From the NCBI RefSeq assembly GCF_003952385.1, contig NZ_CP034444.1, positions 2,356,001 through 2,420,000 on the forward strand: a stretch of DNA of 64,000 nucleotides, written 5' to 3'. This document shows positions 25,624 through 34,935 of the stretch, piece after piece (the stretch's first letter is position 1; each line of letters opens with the position of its first letter). The DNA comes from Mesorhizobium sp. M1D.F.Ca.ET.043.01.1.1 (GTDB lineage: Bacteria > Pseudomonadota > Alphaproteobacteria > Rhizobiales > Rhizobiaceae). The position numbers and the translations under genes are program-made. The notes below the pieces were generated by a model. The model was not told where the DNA came from and searched no databases. It was given only the letters and a program-made list of their open reading frames with translations.

Positions 25624-26663
25624 CAAGCCTCTGTGCGCGGGCAGCTTCTCGACAGCCAACCGGCGGCGGCCCAGATGGCGGATGTTCCAAGGATTGAGAC
25701 ATATCCATCGACAGCATAATGCCAGCCGAGATGCACCGATCCCAGTTGGATGGCGATTAGAAACACGATGCTGCCCCACCGCAGCACGCGGCCAAAACGC
25801 CAGAGATAGATCGCGTTCAAAGTCGCGGTGGCGACATGAACCGAGGGAAACGCCGAAATGCCGCTGCCCAGGCGTGGGCCATCGAGTCCGGCATTGGTCA
25901 GCAGATAGCCCTGCGTATTCAGCGCCGAAACGGGATAGGTGATATCGGTCGCCTTAAGGTAGTCCATCAGGGGAGAAAACGTATCGTCGCCGTAGAAGGG
26001 CATGACGAATGCCGGTCCGACTGAAGCGAAGGCCGCCGCCAAAACGTTGCCTAGCAACACCCAGGTGAGGACGAACGCGACCAAAAACTGGGAACGCAGC
26101 CGCTCGTTCCTGGTGGAAAAAACGACACAAAACAAAACGATGAAAACCTCGGCGAACCAGAGATTGTAGAGAACGTTCAACGAGAAAGTAACGGGGCCAA
26201 AGCCAAGGATAGGATGAAAGAATCTCCAGGCATCGATCCCGCCATGAATTGCCCTGTCGATCGCGGTCAGGGGCGCGTCGGCATAGAATGGTTGAATCTT
26301 GCTGATGCCTCCCTTCATGCTGGTGAACATCGAGAAAAAGATCGGCAGGACGAGCGCAACCGGCAATCCGACTGTAATTCGGTCCGCCAGCCTGTTGGAA
26401 AGCATAAGATCCTTGATAGCGCGCAACGGTTGCACTGGCCGCTCAAAAATCAACCGGGCGGAAACCACGACAACAAGTATCAGGGTTACTACAGACCCAA
26501 AAAACAGGAAGTTTTTGTTGTACAGTTTTACGTCAATGACAATTTTCCAATGCGCCGCAGCGATCAGCGCGATAAGAATAAAGGCAACTACTGTCAGGAA
26601 GAATGGTTGATTGGCGCGCCACGTCGCCGAACTGCTGCGAACCGCCAGCCTCGCTATTGACAT
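25623..26663 (-). CDS. PAP2-superfamily membrane protein, paralog 3
   Basis: 346 residues. Catalytic motifs GISAFPSVHVATATL and HLGWHYAVDGYVS are intact. Shared segments with paralog 2 (for example LWRFGRVLRW and FYGDDTFSPLM) show common origin. It is the first gene of a two-gene minus-strand unit. A family A palindromic element lies just upstream at 26690-26793. Confidence 0.75.
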   Translation of the reverse strand: MSIARLAVRSSSATWRANQPFFLTVVAFILIALIAAAHWKIVIDVKLYNKNFLFFGSVVTLILVVVVSARLIFERPVQPLRAIKDLMLSNRLADRITVGLPVALVLPIFFSMFTSMKGGISKIQPFYADAPLTAIDRAIHGGIDAWRFFHPILGFGPVTFSLNVLYNLWFAEVFIVLFCVVFSTRNERLRSQFLVAFVLTWVLLGNVLAAAFASVGPAFVMPFYGDDTFSPLMDYLKATDITYPVSALNTQGYLLTNAGLDGPRLGSGISAFPSVHVATATLNAIYLWRFGRVLRWGSIVFLIAIQLGSVHLGWHYAVDGYVSILGTSAIWAAAGWLSRSCPRTEA

Positions 26664-26689
26664 CGAAGGACCCCCCGGACCTAAACGCC

Positions 26690-26793
26690 AGAGCGTTTCA
26701 CCGTTTCATGGAAACGGCGAAACGCTCTATCTCTTTGTTTTTACGCAATTCCGGACGGAAAACCGTTACACACTTTTCCTGGAATTGCTCTAG
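26690..26793. repeat. Mosaic palindromic element, family A (full two-hairpin form)
   Basis: Hairpin 1 has arms GAGCGTTTC and GAAACGCTC (26691-26727) around GTTTCATGGAAAC. Hairpin 2 has arms GCAATTCC (26745-26752) and GGAATTGC (26781-26788). It sits between the PAP2 genes and cpaA and supplies the cpaA stop codon. This copy defines the complete element. Confidence 0.85.
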
Positions 26794-27335
26794 TTAAGCT
26801 GTTGCAGTACCCCCGAGCTGCTGGCCAGCATCAGACCGCCGTAGATCTGGAACAGGATTGCGCAGATCGCAGCAGCCGAGATCGGCACGCCGAACGGCAC
26901 GACACCTTTCCTGTCCATGTGCTGAACGTAGAGGCGGAACGCGCCCGCCGGCAGCAGAAATGGGTTCTTGACCAATGCCGCGGTTGCCAGCGCGAAGATC
27001 AGCAGGAAAATCGTGAATACGACAAGGCCGTTTCCGCCAATCAGAAGCGGCACGGCCGCCATCAGCTTCACGTCGCCGGCGCCGAGCTTGCGCAGGACCC
27101 AAAATGGAAACAGCGCCACGAACAGCAGGAGGCAGCCGATCGCGCTCAGGCCCATGTCCCACCATGATCCGGTCTGCACGGACACGAGCTGAAGCGAACC
27201 GAGACCGAGGCATATCAGCAGCAGCACGTCACGGTTGGCAATCTTCTGCGTCGTGAAATCGGTCCAGGCGATCTTGCCGAGGAGCGGGATGGCCAGCGCC
27301 CTGAGCAACAGCGACGCGGCAACCAAAAGGCTCAT
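26790..27335 (-). CDS. cpaA: Prepilin peptidase, A24 family (CpaA/TadV)
   Basis: A 181-residue integral membrane aspartic protease that removes the leader from Flp prepilins. The two catalytic aspartates are visible in AWTDFTTQKI and in the invariant GAGDVK (LRKLGAGDVKLMAAV). It is a short, Tad-type peptidase lacking the N-methyltransferase half. It is the last gene of the minus-strand Tad arm; its ATG overlaps the end of the TPR gene. The stop codon falls at the edge of a palindromic repeat. Confidence 0.9.
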   Translation of the reverse strand: MSLLVAASLLLRALAIPLLGKIAWTDFTTQKIANRDVLLLICLGLGSLQLVSVQTGSWWDMGLSAIGCLLLFVALFPFWVLRKLGAGDVKLMAAVPLLIGGNGLVVFTIFLLIFALATAALVKNPFLLPAGAFRLYVQHMDRKGVVPFGVPISAAAICAILFQIYGGLMLASSSGVLQQLN

Positions 27336-27880
27336 GACCGCTCTATGTTCTCCACGCTGGACGACAGCAGCTTCAGATTGTTGGCCACCGTCGGATCGTT
27401 GGGCGCGAGTTCATAGGCCTTGAGGAAATTCGTTCGCGCTTCCTGCAGCTTGCCGCGCAGCAGGTACGAGTAACCCAGGTTGTTGTAATATTCCGGCGTC
27501 GCGCCGAGCAGGCGATAGGCCCGGCCATAGGCCATGTCGGCCAGATCGAAGCGCCGGATGCGGTCGCAGGAGGCGGCAAGGCCGAGCCAGGCGACGCCGT
27601 CATTGGGCGCCAGCCGCGTGGCCTTGTAGAACAAGGCGCCGGCGTTGCCGTAGTTCTCGGAACGGAATTGCGTCTTGGCCTCGGTGACCGCCTGGTCGGA
27701 GGCATAATAATCGACGTCGCTGACCGTCTTCAGCCCGTCGAAGGCGTCGCCGAAAGCCGTGTAGTCGCCCTTCGCTGGCTCATTGGTGCGCACGACACCG
27801 GTGCTGTCGGTCGACTGGCAACCGGCGAGCAGGACCAGCAGCACGCTGGCTGTGGCGGCGAGGCGCTTCGGCCTTGTCAT
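27332..27880 (-). CDS. tadD: TPR lipoprotein of the Tad locus (TadD)
   Basis: 182 residues from ATG 27880. The signal peptide ends in the lipobox LLAGC. Tetratricopeptide repeats follow (GNAGALFYKATRLAPNDGVAWLGLA; YYNNLGYSYLLRGKLQEA; AYELAPNDPTVANNL). TadD is a periplasmic or outer-membrane lipoprotein thought to help secretin assembly. The start was chosen because the open frame's earlier TTG adds four residues with no benefit. Confidence 0.85.
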   Translation of the reverse strand: MTRPKRLAATASVLLVLLAGCQSTDSTGVVRTNEPAKGDYTAFGDAFDGLKTVSDVDYYASDQAVTEAKTQFRSENYGNAGALFYKATRLAPNDGVAWLGLAASCDRIRRFDLADMAYGRAYRLLGATPEYYNNLGYSYLLRGKLQEARTNFLKAYELAPNDPTVANNLKLLSSSVENIERS

Positions 27881-27934
27881 CTTGTGCCCCAAGGAGCCCT
27901 CCGACTCAGTTTTAGAACCTAATCATATGACGGG

Positions 27935-28891
27935 TCAGAAGAAAATGCCCTTCATGCGAATGATGACCGGTAGCATAATCACCATCATCACCACAGGGAA
28001 AATGCAAAGTCCCAGTGGAATCATCATTTTGACGGGCAAGGAATTGGCGCGCTCTTCCGCCTGGAGAATGCGCTGGTCGCGCATCTCGGCGCTGTAGACA
28101 CGCAAAGCGTCCGTCAGGCTGGTGCCGAGCTCTTCCGATTGCCGGAAGAGTATCGCCAGGGCCTTTGCCTCCTCCAAGCCGATTCGATCTGCCAACTCGC
28201 GCAGCGCCTCGCGCAATGGTTTGCCGGCGCGCAACTGCAGATTCATGATCGAGAGCTGGATGCCAAGCCATTTGTGGGTACCGGCGAGTTCGTGGCTGAC
28301 CCGCTCGACCGCCGCCTCCAGGCTCATGCCCGCATCGGCGCAGGTGATCATCATGTCCATGAAATCGGGAAAGGCGCGACGATAGATCTGCTTCTGGGTG
28401 TTCTCGAAACGATCCAGCATGATGCTCGGTATGACGACGCAAGCCAGTCCGAGCAGCGCGGAGCCTGCCAGGGCAACGAACCCGGGCAGTCGCGGGGGCA
28501 GCACCCAGGACAGGAGCGCATACATGAGCACAAAGCCCGCGCACACACAGGCGAGGCGGCTAAGCGTGTAAATCAAAGGCGCGCTCTTCTGATAGAAACC
28601 GGCGCGGAACAGCTTCGCCTCGAGCGCGTCCGGCTGCATGTGTTCCTTTTCAACCGCCCTGAAGTAGGCGTCGATCGGCTTCTGCGCCGCGAGCCTGGCG
28701 CGCTGATCCCGGCCGAGAATGGATCGCGGGTCGACCGAGCCCTCGCCCAAAAGGCTGTCCGAAACGAGCTTCCGGGTCTGCATTGCAGGCATGAAAACCA
28801 GCGCCGCGAACAGGAACAAAGCCACCGCCGTCGCGAAAACGGCAAGGGAGACCAGAAGGGTCAGGTCGTTGATGTTCGAAAGCAGGCTCAT
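27935..28891 (-). CDS. tadC: Tad pilus inner-membrane platform protein TadC
   Basis: 318 residues from ATG 28891, which is preceded by AGGAG. The frame extends further upstream, but that part overlaps tadB and has no family character. The T2SSF domain contains FPDFMDMMITCADAGMSLEAAVERV, and membrane helices at the C-terminus end in PVVMMVIMLPVIIRM. With TadB it forms the membrane platform turned by the CpaF ATPase. Confidence 0.9.
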   Translation of the reverse strand: MSLLSNINDLTLLVSLAVFATAVALFLFAALVFMPAMQTRKLVSDSLLGEGSVDPRSILGRDQRARLAAQKPIDAYFRAVEKEHMQPDALEAKLFRAGFYQKSAPLIYTLSRLACVCAGFVLMYALLSWVLPPRLPGFVALAGSALLGLACVVIPSIMLDRFENTQKQIYRRAFPDFMDMMITCADAGMSLEAAVERVSHELAGTHKWLGIQLSIMNLQLRAGKPLREALRELADRIGLEEAKALAILFRQSEELGTSLTDALRVYSAEMRDQRILQAEERANSLPVKMMIPLGLCIFPVVMMVIMLPVIIRMKGIFF

Positions 28892-28899
28892 GGTCACTC

Positions 28900-29870
28900 C
28901 TAGAAGTCGAAATTGACCATGCGATACATGATGTAATCGCCAAGCAACGCCCACCCGCCGAAGACGGTGAACACCGGAAAGATGACCGGACTGTGCCAAA
29001 TCTTTCCGTAATACGACGGTGCAATGACTTGCAATATCAGGAACATTGCAAGCGGGAACAGCGAGATGACCCATGCGGAGACTCGCCCCTCCGCCGAGAG
29101 CGCCCTGATCTTCATGCGCAGTTTTTGCCGTTCGCGAAGCACTGACGAAAGATTGGCGAGGATCTCGGTGAGGTTGCCGCCGGTTTTCGATTGGATCGAC
29201 AGAGAAACCGTCAGCAAGTGCAGCCCCTCGAAACCCACGCGCTCCGACAGCTTTCTTACGGCCTGCTCCATGCTGAGCCCGAAGGTGATCTCGTCGGCGA
29301 CGATGCCGAATTCCGTTCCGAGCGGGTCCGGCATTTCACGAGCGACGAGACCTATGGCAACGGAGGCCGGGTGCCCGGCTCGCAACGAACGAACAATCAT
29401 GTCCAGGGCATCGGGGAGCTGCTTGGCGAACTTCTGGATTCGCTTGCCGCGGGCGCGCCGCAGGAGCAGAAGCGGCAGGACGAAACCGACGACCAGGAAG
29501 ACGAAAAGCGCTCCAAGCTCGGAAAGGCCGATGAGGAACCAGAGCAGCAAAGCCAAAGCGAGGCCCGCGAGGAGAAAGCTGGCAGCGAAAGTCAGCGGGT
29601 TCCCGGTGATTCCCGACTGGGTATAGAGCCTGTTCAGCCAGACAAGGCCGAAGACAAAGTCTCCGGAGTCGGTCAGGCCGCGTTCACGCAACAGGCTTTG
29701 CAGCGTCTTTTCCGCCGGCGCCTCATCAGCCAGGCGGCGAAGCCTGTGATTGACGGCGGCGAAACGTGAGCGGCGACCGGCGAGCGAAAGATAGAAGGCT
29801 TCGCCGGCCAGGATGACGGAAGCCGCCGCAACGGCGTAGATAAAATAGATAAGCGCCTGTCCAGTCAGCA

Positions 29871-29871
<1 letters not shown>
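28900..29871 (-). CDS. tadB: Tad pilus inner-membrane platform protein TadB
   Basis: 323 residues, T2SSF family. Characteristic segments are KQLPDALDMIVRSLRAGHPASVAIGL and GLSMEQAVRKLSERV, followed by KTGGNLTEILANLS. Helices flank the cytoplasmic domain. Its ATG overlaps the stop of cpaF by one base, and tadC follows after 8 bases, so cpaF-tadB-tadC are one transcription unit. Confidence 0.92.
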
Positions 29872-31256
<1,385 letters not shown>

Positions 31257-31754
31257 GGCGCTGAACCCCCTGCCAATTTCCCCCGCAGCGAAACTAAGCG
31301 TTAACCACAAGGGGCACAAGCGGCGTAGAGGACACAGTGGAAGTATTACTTGCGACATAGTTAAGAAAAGCGCATTCAAGAAATCGTTTTATTTTTGCCT
31401 CGCCCCCATCCCGCCGACCAAAGTCTTAGGACCTTTGTCGCCTCAACACTACCTATCCGGGTAAGTTGCCAGATATAATGATTTATGCATTGTCACTAAT
31501 GTGGCGGAAGCTTCGACCGAACGAGGCAGAATTGTGAACGAATGGTTAAGATCGCTTGAAAAACCAAACGAATCAAGCTCTTGTGAAAAATGAGAAACTT
31601 TCAGATCGAGTATTGAAAGGTTAACGGACTGTTAATCCGTTTGACTCGGCTTTTTTGCGGGACAAGGATTGCACGTGACGGGGGATGCTTGGGTATGGGG
31701 TTCATTCCTTGGCTCTGTCTCGTCGGGTTCAAACCTCCAAAGGGAGAAATTGGC
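31257..31754. promoter_or_regulatory. Divergent control region between cpaF and flp
   Basis: About 500 bases without a gene between the two Tad arms. It is AT-rich at 31330-31400 and 31450-31640. It contains a perfect CtrA-type box at 31621-31635. Start sites for both arms presumably lie here; their exact positions cannot be read by eye. Confidence 0.6.
31621..31635 (+). promoter_or_regulatory. CtrA-type box TTAA-N7-TTAA upstream of flp
   Basis: TTAA (31621-31624), seven bases, TTAA (31632-31635): an exact match to the CtrA consensus of alphaproteobacteria, 120 bases before the pilin ATG. It also overlaps an inverted repeat AACGGA (31623-31628) / TCCGTT (31636-31641). In Caulobacter the pilA promoter is CtrA-activated. 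Confidence 0.65.
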
Positions 31755-31967
31755 ATGAAAAAGCTCATGACGATGACCCGGCAGTTCCGCGACGATGAAA
31801 ACGGCGCTGCTATGGTCGAATATTCGATCCTGATCGGCATCATCGCCGTCGCGGCGATCGGGTTCATCATCGGCATCGGGGGCTGGGTGACGGGCCGCTT
31901 CTCGGGCCTGTGCAGCGCCATGGACAATTCGGGCATCGGCTCCTGCGCCAGCGGTTCGGGTTCTTGA
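31755..31967 (+). CDS. flp: Flp-type pilin
   Basis: A 70-residue prepilin from ATG 31755 with a GGGAG ribosome site. A short charged leader ends at Gly (DDENG), followed by the processed Flp N-terminus AAMVEYSILIGIIAVAAIGFI with the Glu+5/Tyr+6 pair of this family. The mature C-terminus is short, with two Cys (GLCSAMDNSGIGSC) that may form a disulphide. CpaA is the expected peptidase. The upstream frame to 31641 is not part of the gene. Confidence 0.92.
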   Translation: MKKLMTMTRQFRDDENGAAMVEYSILIGIIAVAAIGFIIGIGGWVTGRFSGLCSAMDNSGIGSCASGSGS

Positions 31968-31980
31968 TCGTTTGAAGAAA

Positions 31981-32011
31981 TCAGGCCCGGGTTGTCCAAA
32001 TCCGGGCCTGA
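31981..32011 (+). terminator. Strong hairpin between flp and cpaB
   Basis: Perfect 10-bp arms TCAGGCCCGG (31981-31990) and CCGGGCCTGA (32002-32011) with an 11-base loop, 13 bases after the pilin stop. No U-run follows. It probably attenuates read-through or protects the abundant pilin message, giving more pilin than assembly proteins. Confidence 0.6.
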
Positions 32012-32062
32012 ATACAATCGCTGCGGGGCGTATCCCGCTTTATTGGCTCGGGGCTTGGGGTT

Positions 32063-33097
32063 ATGCGCGCCAACACGCTTATCATGATCGTTCTTGCCGG
32101 CATATTCGGTGTGCTGGCGGTCGTCCTTGTGAATATTTGGCTGGCGGGCCAGCGCAATGCGCTGGCGCAGTCCAATTCCGTGCAAACAGGCAGCATCGTG
32201 GTCGCGGCAATGCCGCTGAAATTCGGCGACACTCTGAGCGCCGACAAGCTGCGCGAAATCGCCTGGCCGGCCGGGGCGGTGCCGGCGGGAGCCTTCAAGA
32301 CAGTGAAAGAGACCCTGGCCGGCAACGGCACGCGTCAGGCCCTGCAGCCGATCAGCGTCAACGAACCGGTTTTGGCCAGCAAGATCACCGGCGCCGGACA
32401 GCGCGCCACCCTCTCGGCAGTGCTCGCCGAAGGCATGAAGGCCGTTTCGATTCGCGTGAACGACGTGCTGGGCGTTGCGGGGTTCGTCTTCCCTGGCGAT
32501 CGGGTGGATATTCTCCTGACCCGCAGCGTGCGCAGCGACGAAGGTGCCGACAAGAGCTTCGTCGACGTGCTGCTGCAAAGCGTGAAAGTTCTTGCCGTCG
32601 ACCAGGTCGCCGACGAGAGCAAGGAAAATCCGCAAGTGGTGAAAGCGGTCACTGTCGAAGTGAGCACCAAGGATGCGCAGAAGCTCACTCTGGCCGCCGG
32701 CGCCGGCCAGCTGTCGCTGGCGCTGCGTCAGGCCGCGGGCAACAAAGGCGAAACGACCGAGCGGGTAACGCTCGCCGACCTCACCGGCGACACGTTGGCC
32801 GATGTCGCGAGACGCCAGGCGGAGCTCGACAGGCAGAAGGCCGCGGACGCCGCGGCCGCCGAAGAGCGCAAGCGCGCCAACGAGAAGATTGATGGCTTGG
32901 CCCATGCCGTAGAACGGGTCGGAAGCCAGATAGATCAATTGAGCAAGGTGAAGCCCACTGTGGCACCCGCACCACAACCTCAAGAAGTTGTAAAGGAAGT
33001 GGTCAAATATGTGCAGCCGGAACCGCCAGCCCGGGCTACAATCGGTGTGTTTCGCGGCGTGAAGCTCGAAACATACGAGGTGCCGCGACAAAAGTAA
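32063..33097 (+). CDS. cpaB: Flp pilus assembly protein CpaB (RcpC)
   Basis: 344 residues. An N-terminal membrane anchor (TLIMIVLAGIFGVLAVVLVNIWLAG) precedes a SAF domain (IVVAAMPLKFGDTLSADKLREIAWP). The RcpC/CpaB domain follows (GMKAVSIRVNDVLGVAGFVFPGDRVDILL). The C-terminal third (about residues 240-320) is a charged predicted coiled coil plus a Pro-rich tail, longer than the minimal family core. It is thought to act at the periplasmic base of the secretin. Confidence 0.9.
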   Translation: MRANTLIMIVLAGIFGVLAVVLVNIWLAGQRNALAQSNSVQTGSIVVAAMPLKFGDTLSADKLREIAWPAGAVPAGAFKTVKETLAGNGTRQALQPISVNEPVLASKITGAGQRATLSAVLAEGMKAVSIRVNDVLGVAGFVFPGDRVDILLTRSVRSDEGADKSFVDVLLQSVKVLAVDQVADESKENPQVVKAVTVEVSTKDAQKLTLAAGAGQLSLALRQAAGNKGETTERVTLADLTGDTLADVARRQAELDRQKAADAAAAEERKRANEKIDGLAHAVERVGSQIDQLSKVKPTVAPAPQPQEVVKEVVKYVQPEPPARATIGVFRGVKLETYEVPRQK

Positions 33098-33152
33098 CGT
33101 TGGCACATTAGGATGGGTGGATTCCGAATCAGCCAACGGGGGGTAAGCGTAG

Positions 33153-34592
33153 ATGCGTAAGTTCTGGGGACCACTTACGGCAGTTGCTCTGGCCTTGTCC
33201 TGTGCGTTGGCGTTGAGTTCCGCGGTTCACGCAGCTGACCGCTTCATCGATGTGTCGAGCCCGTCGCTGCACCGCGTGTTCGTGCCGATTTCCCAATCCG
33301 CAACGATCCAGGTCAACGCCACGCTGGGCGATATCGTCGTCGGTGACGAAAAGATCGCCGATGCCCAGCCAATGACCGACAAGACGCTCTACATCATCGG
33401 CAAGAGCGTCGGCACCACCACGGTCAACCTGTTTTCCGAGGACAAGCGCTCGCTGGGCGCCATCCAGATCGAGGTTGGCCAGGACGTCAGCGACATGGCG
33501 GCCGCGATCCGCCAGGTGGCGCCGAGGGCCCGCATCGAAATCGGCTCGATCAACGGCAAGATCCGACTGAGCGGCCATGTCAAGGACGCCGCGACGCTGG
33601 CATCGATCGTGGAGGTGACGCAGCAATACGGTCCCGACGCCATCATCAATGCGGTCACCATCGATGACAGTGAACAGGTCAATTTGTCGGTGCGCATCCT
33701 GGAGGCCAAACGCAATGCCGACCGCGATCTCGGCGTGTCATTCAGGAGCACAAATGGGAGCGGTACGACGCGGACGGGCACCGGCATCGCGGCTGTCGAC
33801 AAGGACGGTGTAGTGCTCGGCCCCGGAGATCTGGTCACCGGGCTTTTATCGAACACGAATCCCTTCGGCGCGCTGATTACCAGAGTCATCGACAGCAACA
33901 TCAAGGTTGACTTGATCATCGAGGCGCTGGAGTCGAAAGGCGTCGTGCGTACGCTGGCCGAACCAAACCTCACCACGGCTTCTGGTGAAACCGCGAGTTT
34001 CAACGCCGGTGGCGAGGTGCCAATCCGCTCCGTCCTCAATGACGCGGTGAGAATCGAATTCAAGCAGTTCGGCGTCAATCTGAACTTCACGCCGATCGTG
34101 CTCGATGACGGCAAGATCCATATGAAGCTGGCGCCGGAAGTCAGCGACCTGACCGGCTTCACCCCTGCCGGCGATCCGATCTTCACCAATCGCAAGCTGC
34201 AGACCACGGTCGACCTGCGCGACGGCCAGAGCTTCGCGGTGGGCGGCTTGCTCTCCAGCAAGAACACCAGGCTGCAGGAACAGGTGCCCTGGCTCGGACA
34301 GGTGCCGATCATCGGCGCGCTGTTCCACAATTCGAGCACGCAGAAGGAAGAGACCGAACTGGTGGTCATCGTCACGCCGCATATCGTGCGGCCGGTGAAG
34401 CCCGGCCAGCAGTTGGCGACGCCCTTCGACAAGACGAAGCCCGCCAACGATCCCGAGCTTTTCCTGCTTGGCCAGCTCGAAGTCAGCAAGGACATGATCC
34501 GGAAGTATGAGCACGGCGACGGCGTCACCGGCCCCTACGGCCACATGCTGGATGTGAAATCGAAGGACAAGCTGGTCTATGTCAAGAAATAA
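33153..34592 (+). CDS. cpaC: Tad secretin CpaC (RcpA)
   Basis: A 479-residue outer-membrane secretin with signal peptide (about residues 1-28). The N-terminal pilus-specific domain reads QSATIQVNATLGDIVVGDEKIADA. A BON-like module (GSINGKIRLSGHVKDAATL) follows. The secretin core has VVRTLAEPNLTTASGETASFNAGGEVPI and the C-terminal VPWLGQVPIIGALF signature, then ELVVIVTPHIVRP. It forms the pilus exit pore. The end overlaps the next small lipoprotein gene by 14 bases. Confidence 0.95.
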   Translation: MRKFWGPLTAVALALSCALALSSAVHAADRFIDVSSPSLHRVFVPISQSATIQVNATLGDIVVGDEKIADAQPMTDKTLYIIGKSVGTTTVNLFSEDKRSLGAIQIEVGQDVSDMAAAIRQVAPRARIEIGSINGKIRLSGHVKDAATLASIVEVTQQYGPDAIINAVTIDDSEQVNLSVRILEAKRNADRDLGVSFRSTNGSGTTRTGTGIAAVDKDGVVLGPGDLVTGLLSNTNPFGALITRVIDSNIKVDLIIEALESKGVVRTLAEPNLTTASGETASFNAGGEVPIRSVLNDAVRIEFKQFGVNLNFTPIVLDDGKIHMKLAPEVSDLTGFTPAGDPIFTNRKLQTTVDLRDGQSFAVGGLLSSKNTRLQEQVPWLGQVPIIGALFHNSSTQKEETELVVIVTPHIVRPVKPGQQLATPFDKTKPANDPELFLLGQLEVSKDMIRKYEHGDGVTGPYGHMLDVKSKDKLVYVKK

Positions 34593-34866
34593 GCTCCTGC
34601 TCGTCCTTCTCGGTTCCAGCCTGCTCGCGGGCTGCGCGGCGGACTATCTGCACAATTACGACACGATGACCCTGGCGTCGGGCGATACGCAGAAAGCCAA
34701 CGAGCTGCTGCAGACGGTCGATCCGTACAACCCGGCTTCCAACAACACCAAGATCGAAGGCAACGGGGCGCGGTCCGTTGGAGTCGTTCAGAGATACAAG
34801 TTCCCGCCGGCGCCGGCGCCAACGACAAACATGACGGTGAATGTCGGCCCAGCCGGCGCGCAGTGA
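34579..34866 (+). CDS. Small lipoprotein in the CpaD position
   Basis: 95 residues. The signal peptide has lipobox SLLAGC at about residue 19. The mature part is short and hydrophilic, with a Pro-rich end (FPPAPAPTTNM). Its place directly after cpaC, with a 14-base overlap, is where longer CpaD lipoproteins are found, and no full-length cpaD is present in the window. It may be a reduced or unrelated secretin-partner lipoprotein; homology to CpaD is not evident from reading. Confidence 0.7.
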   Translation: MSRNKLLLVLLGSSLLAGCAADYLHNYDTMTLASGDTQKANELLQTVDPYNPASNNTKIEGNGARSVGVVQRYKFPPAPAPTTNMTVNVGPAGAQ

Positions 34867-34935
34867 ACTAAGCAGAAGGATGCGTGCGTCGGGCGAGCGG
34901 GGACGCCTGGTACGAATGGAACAGAGAGTAAGGTC

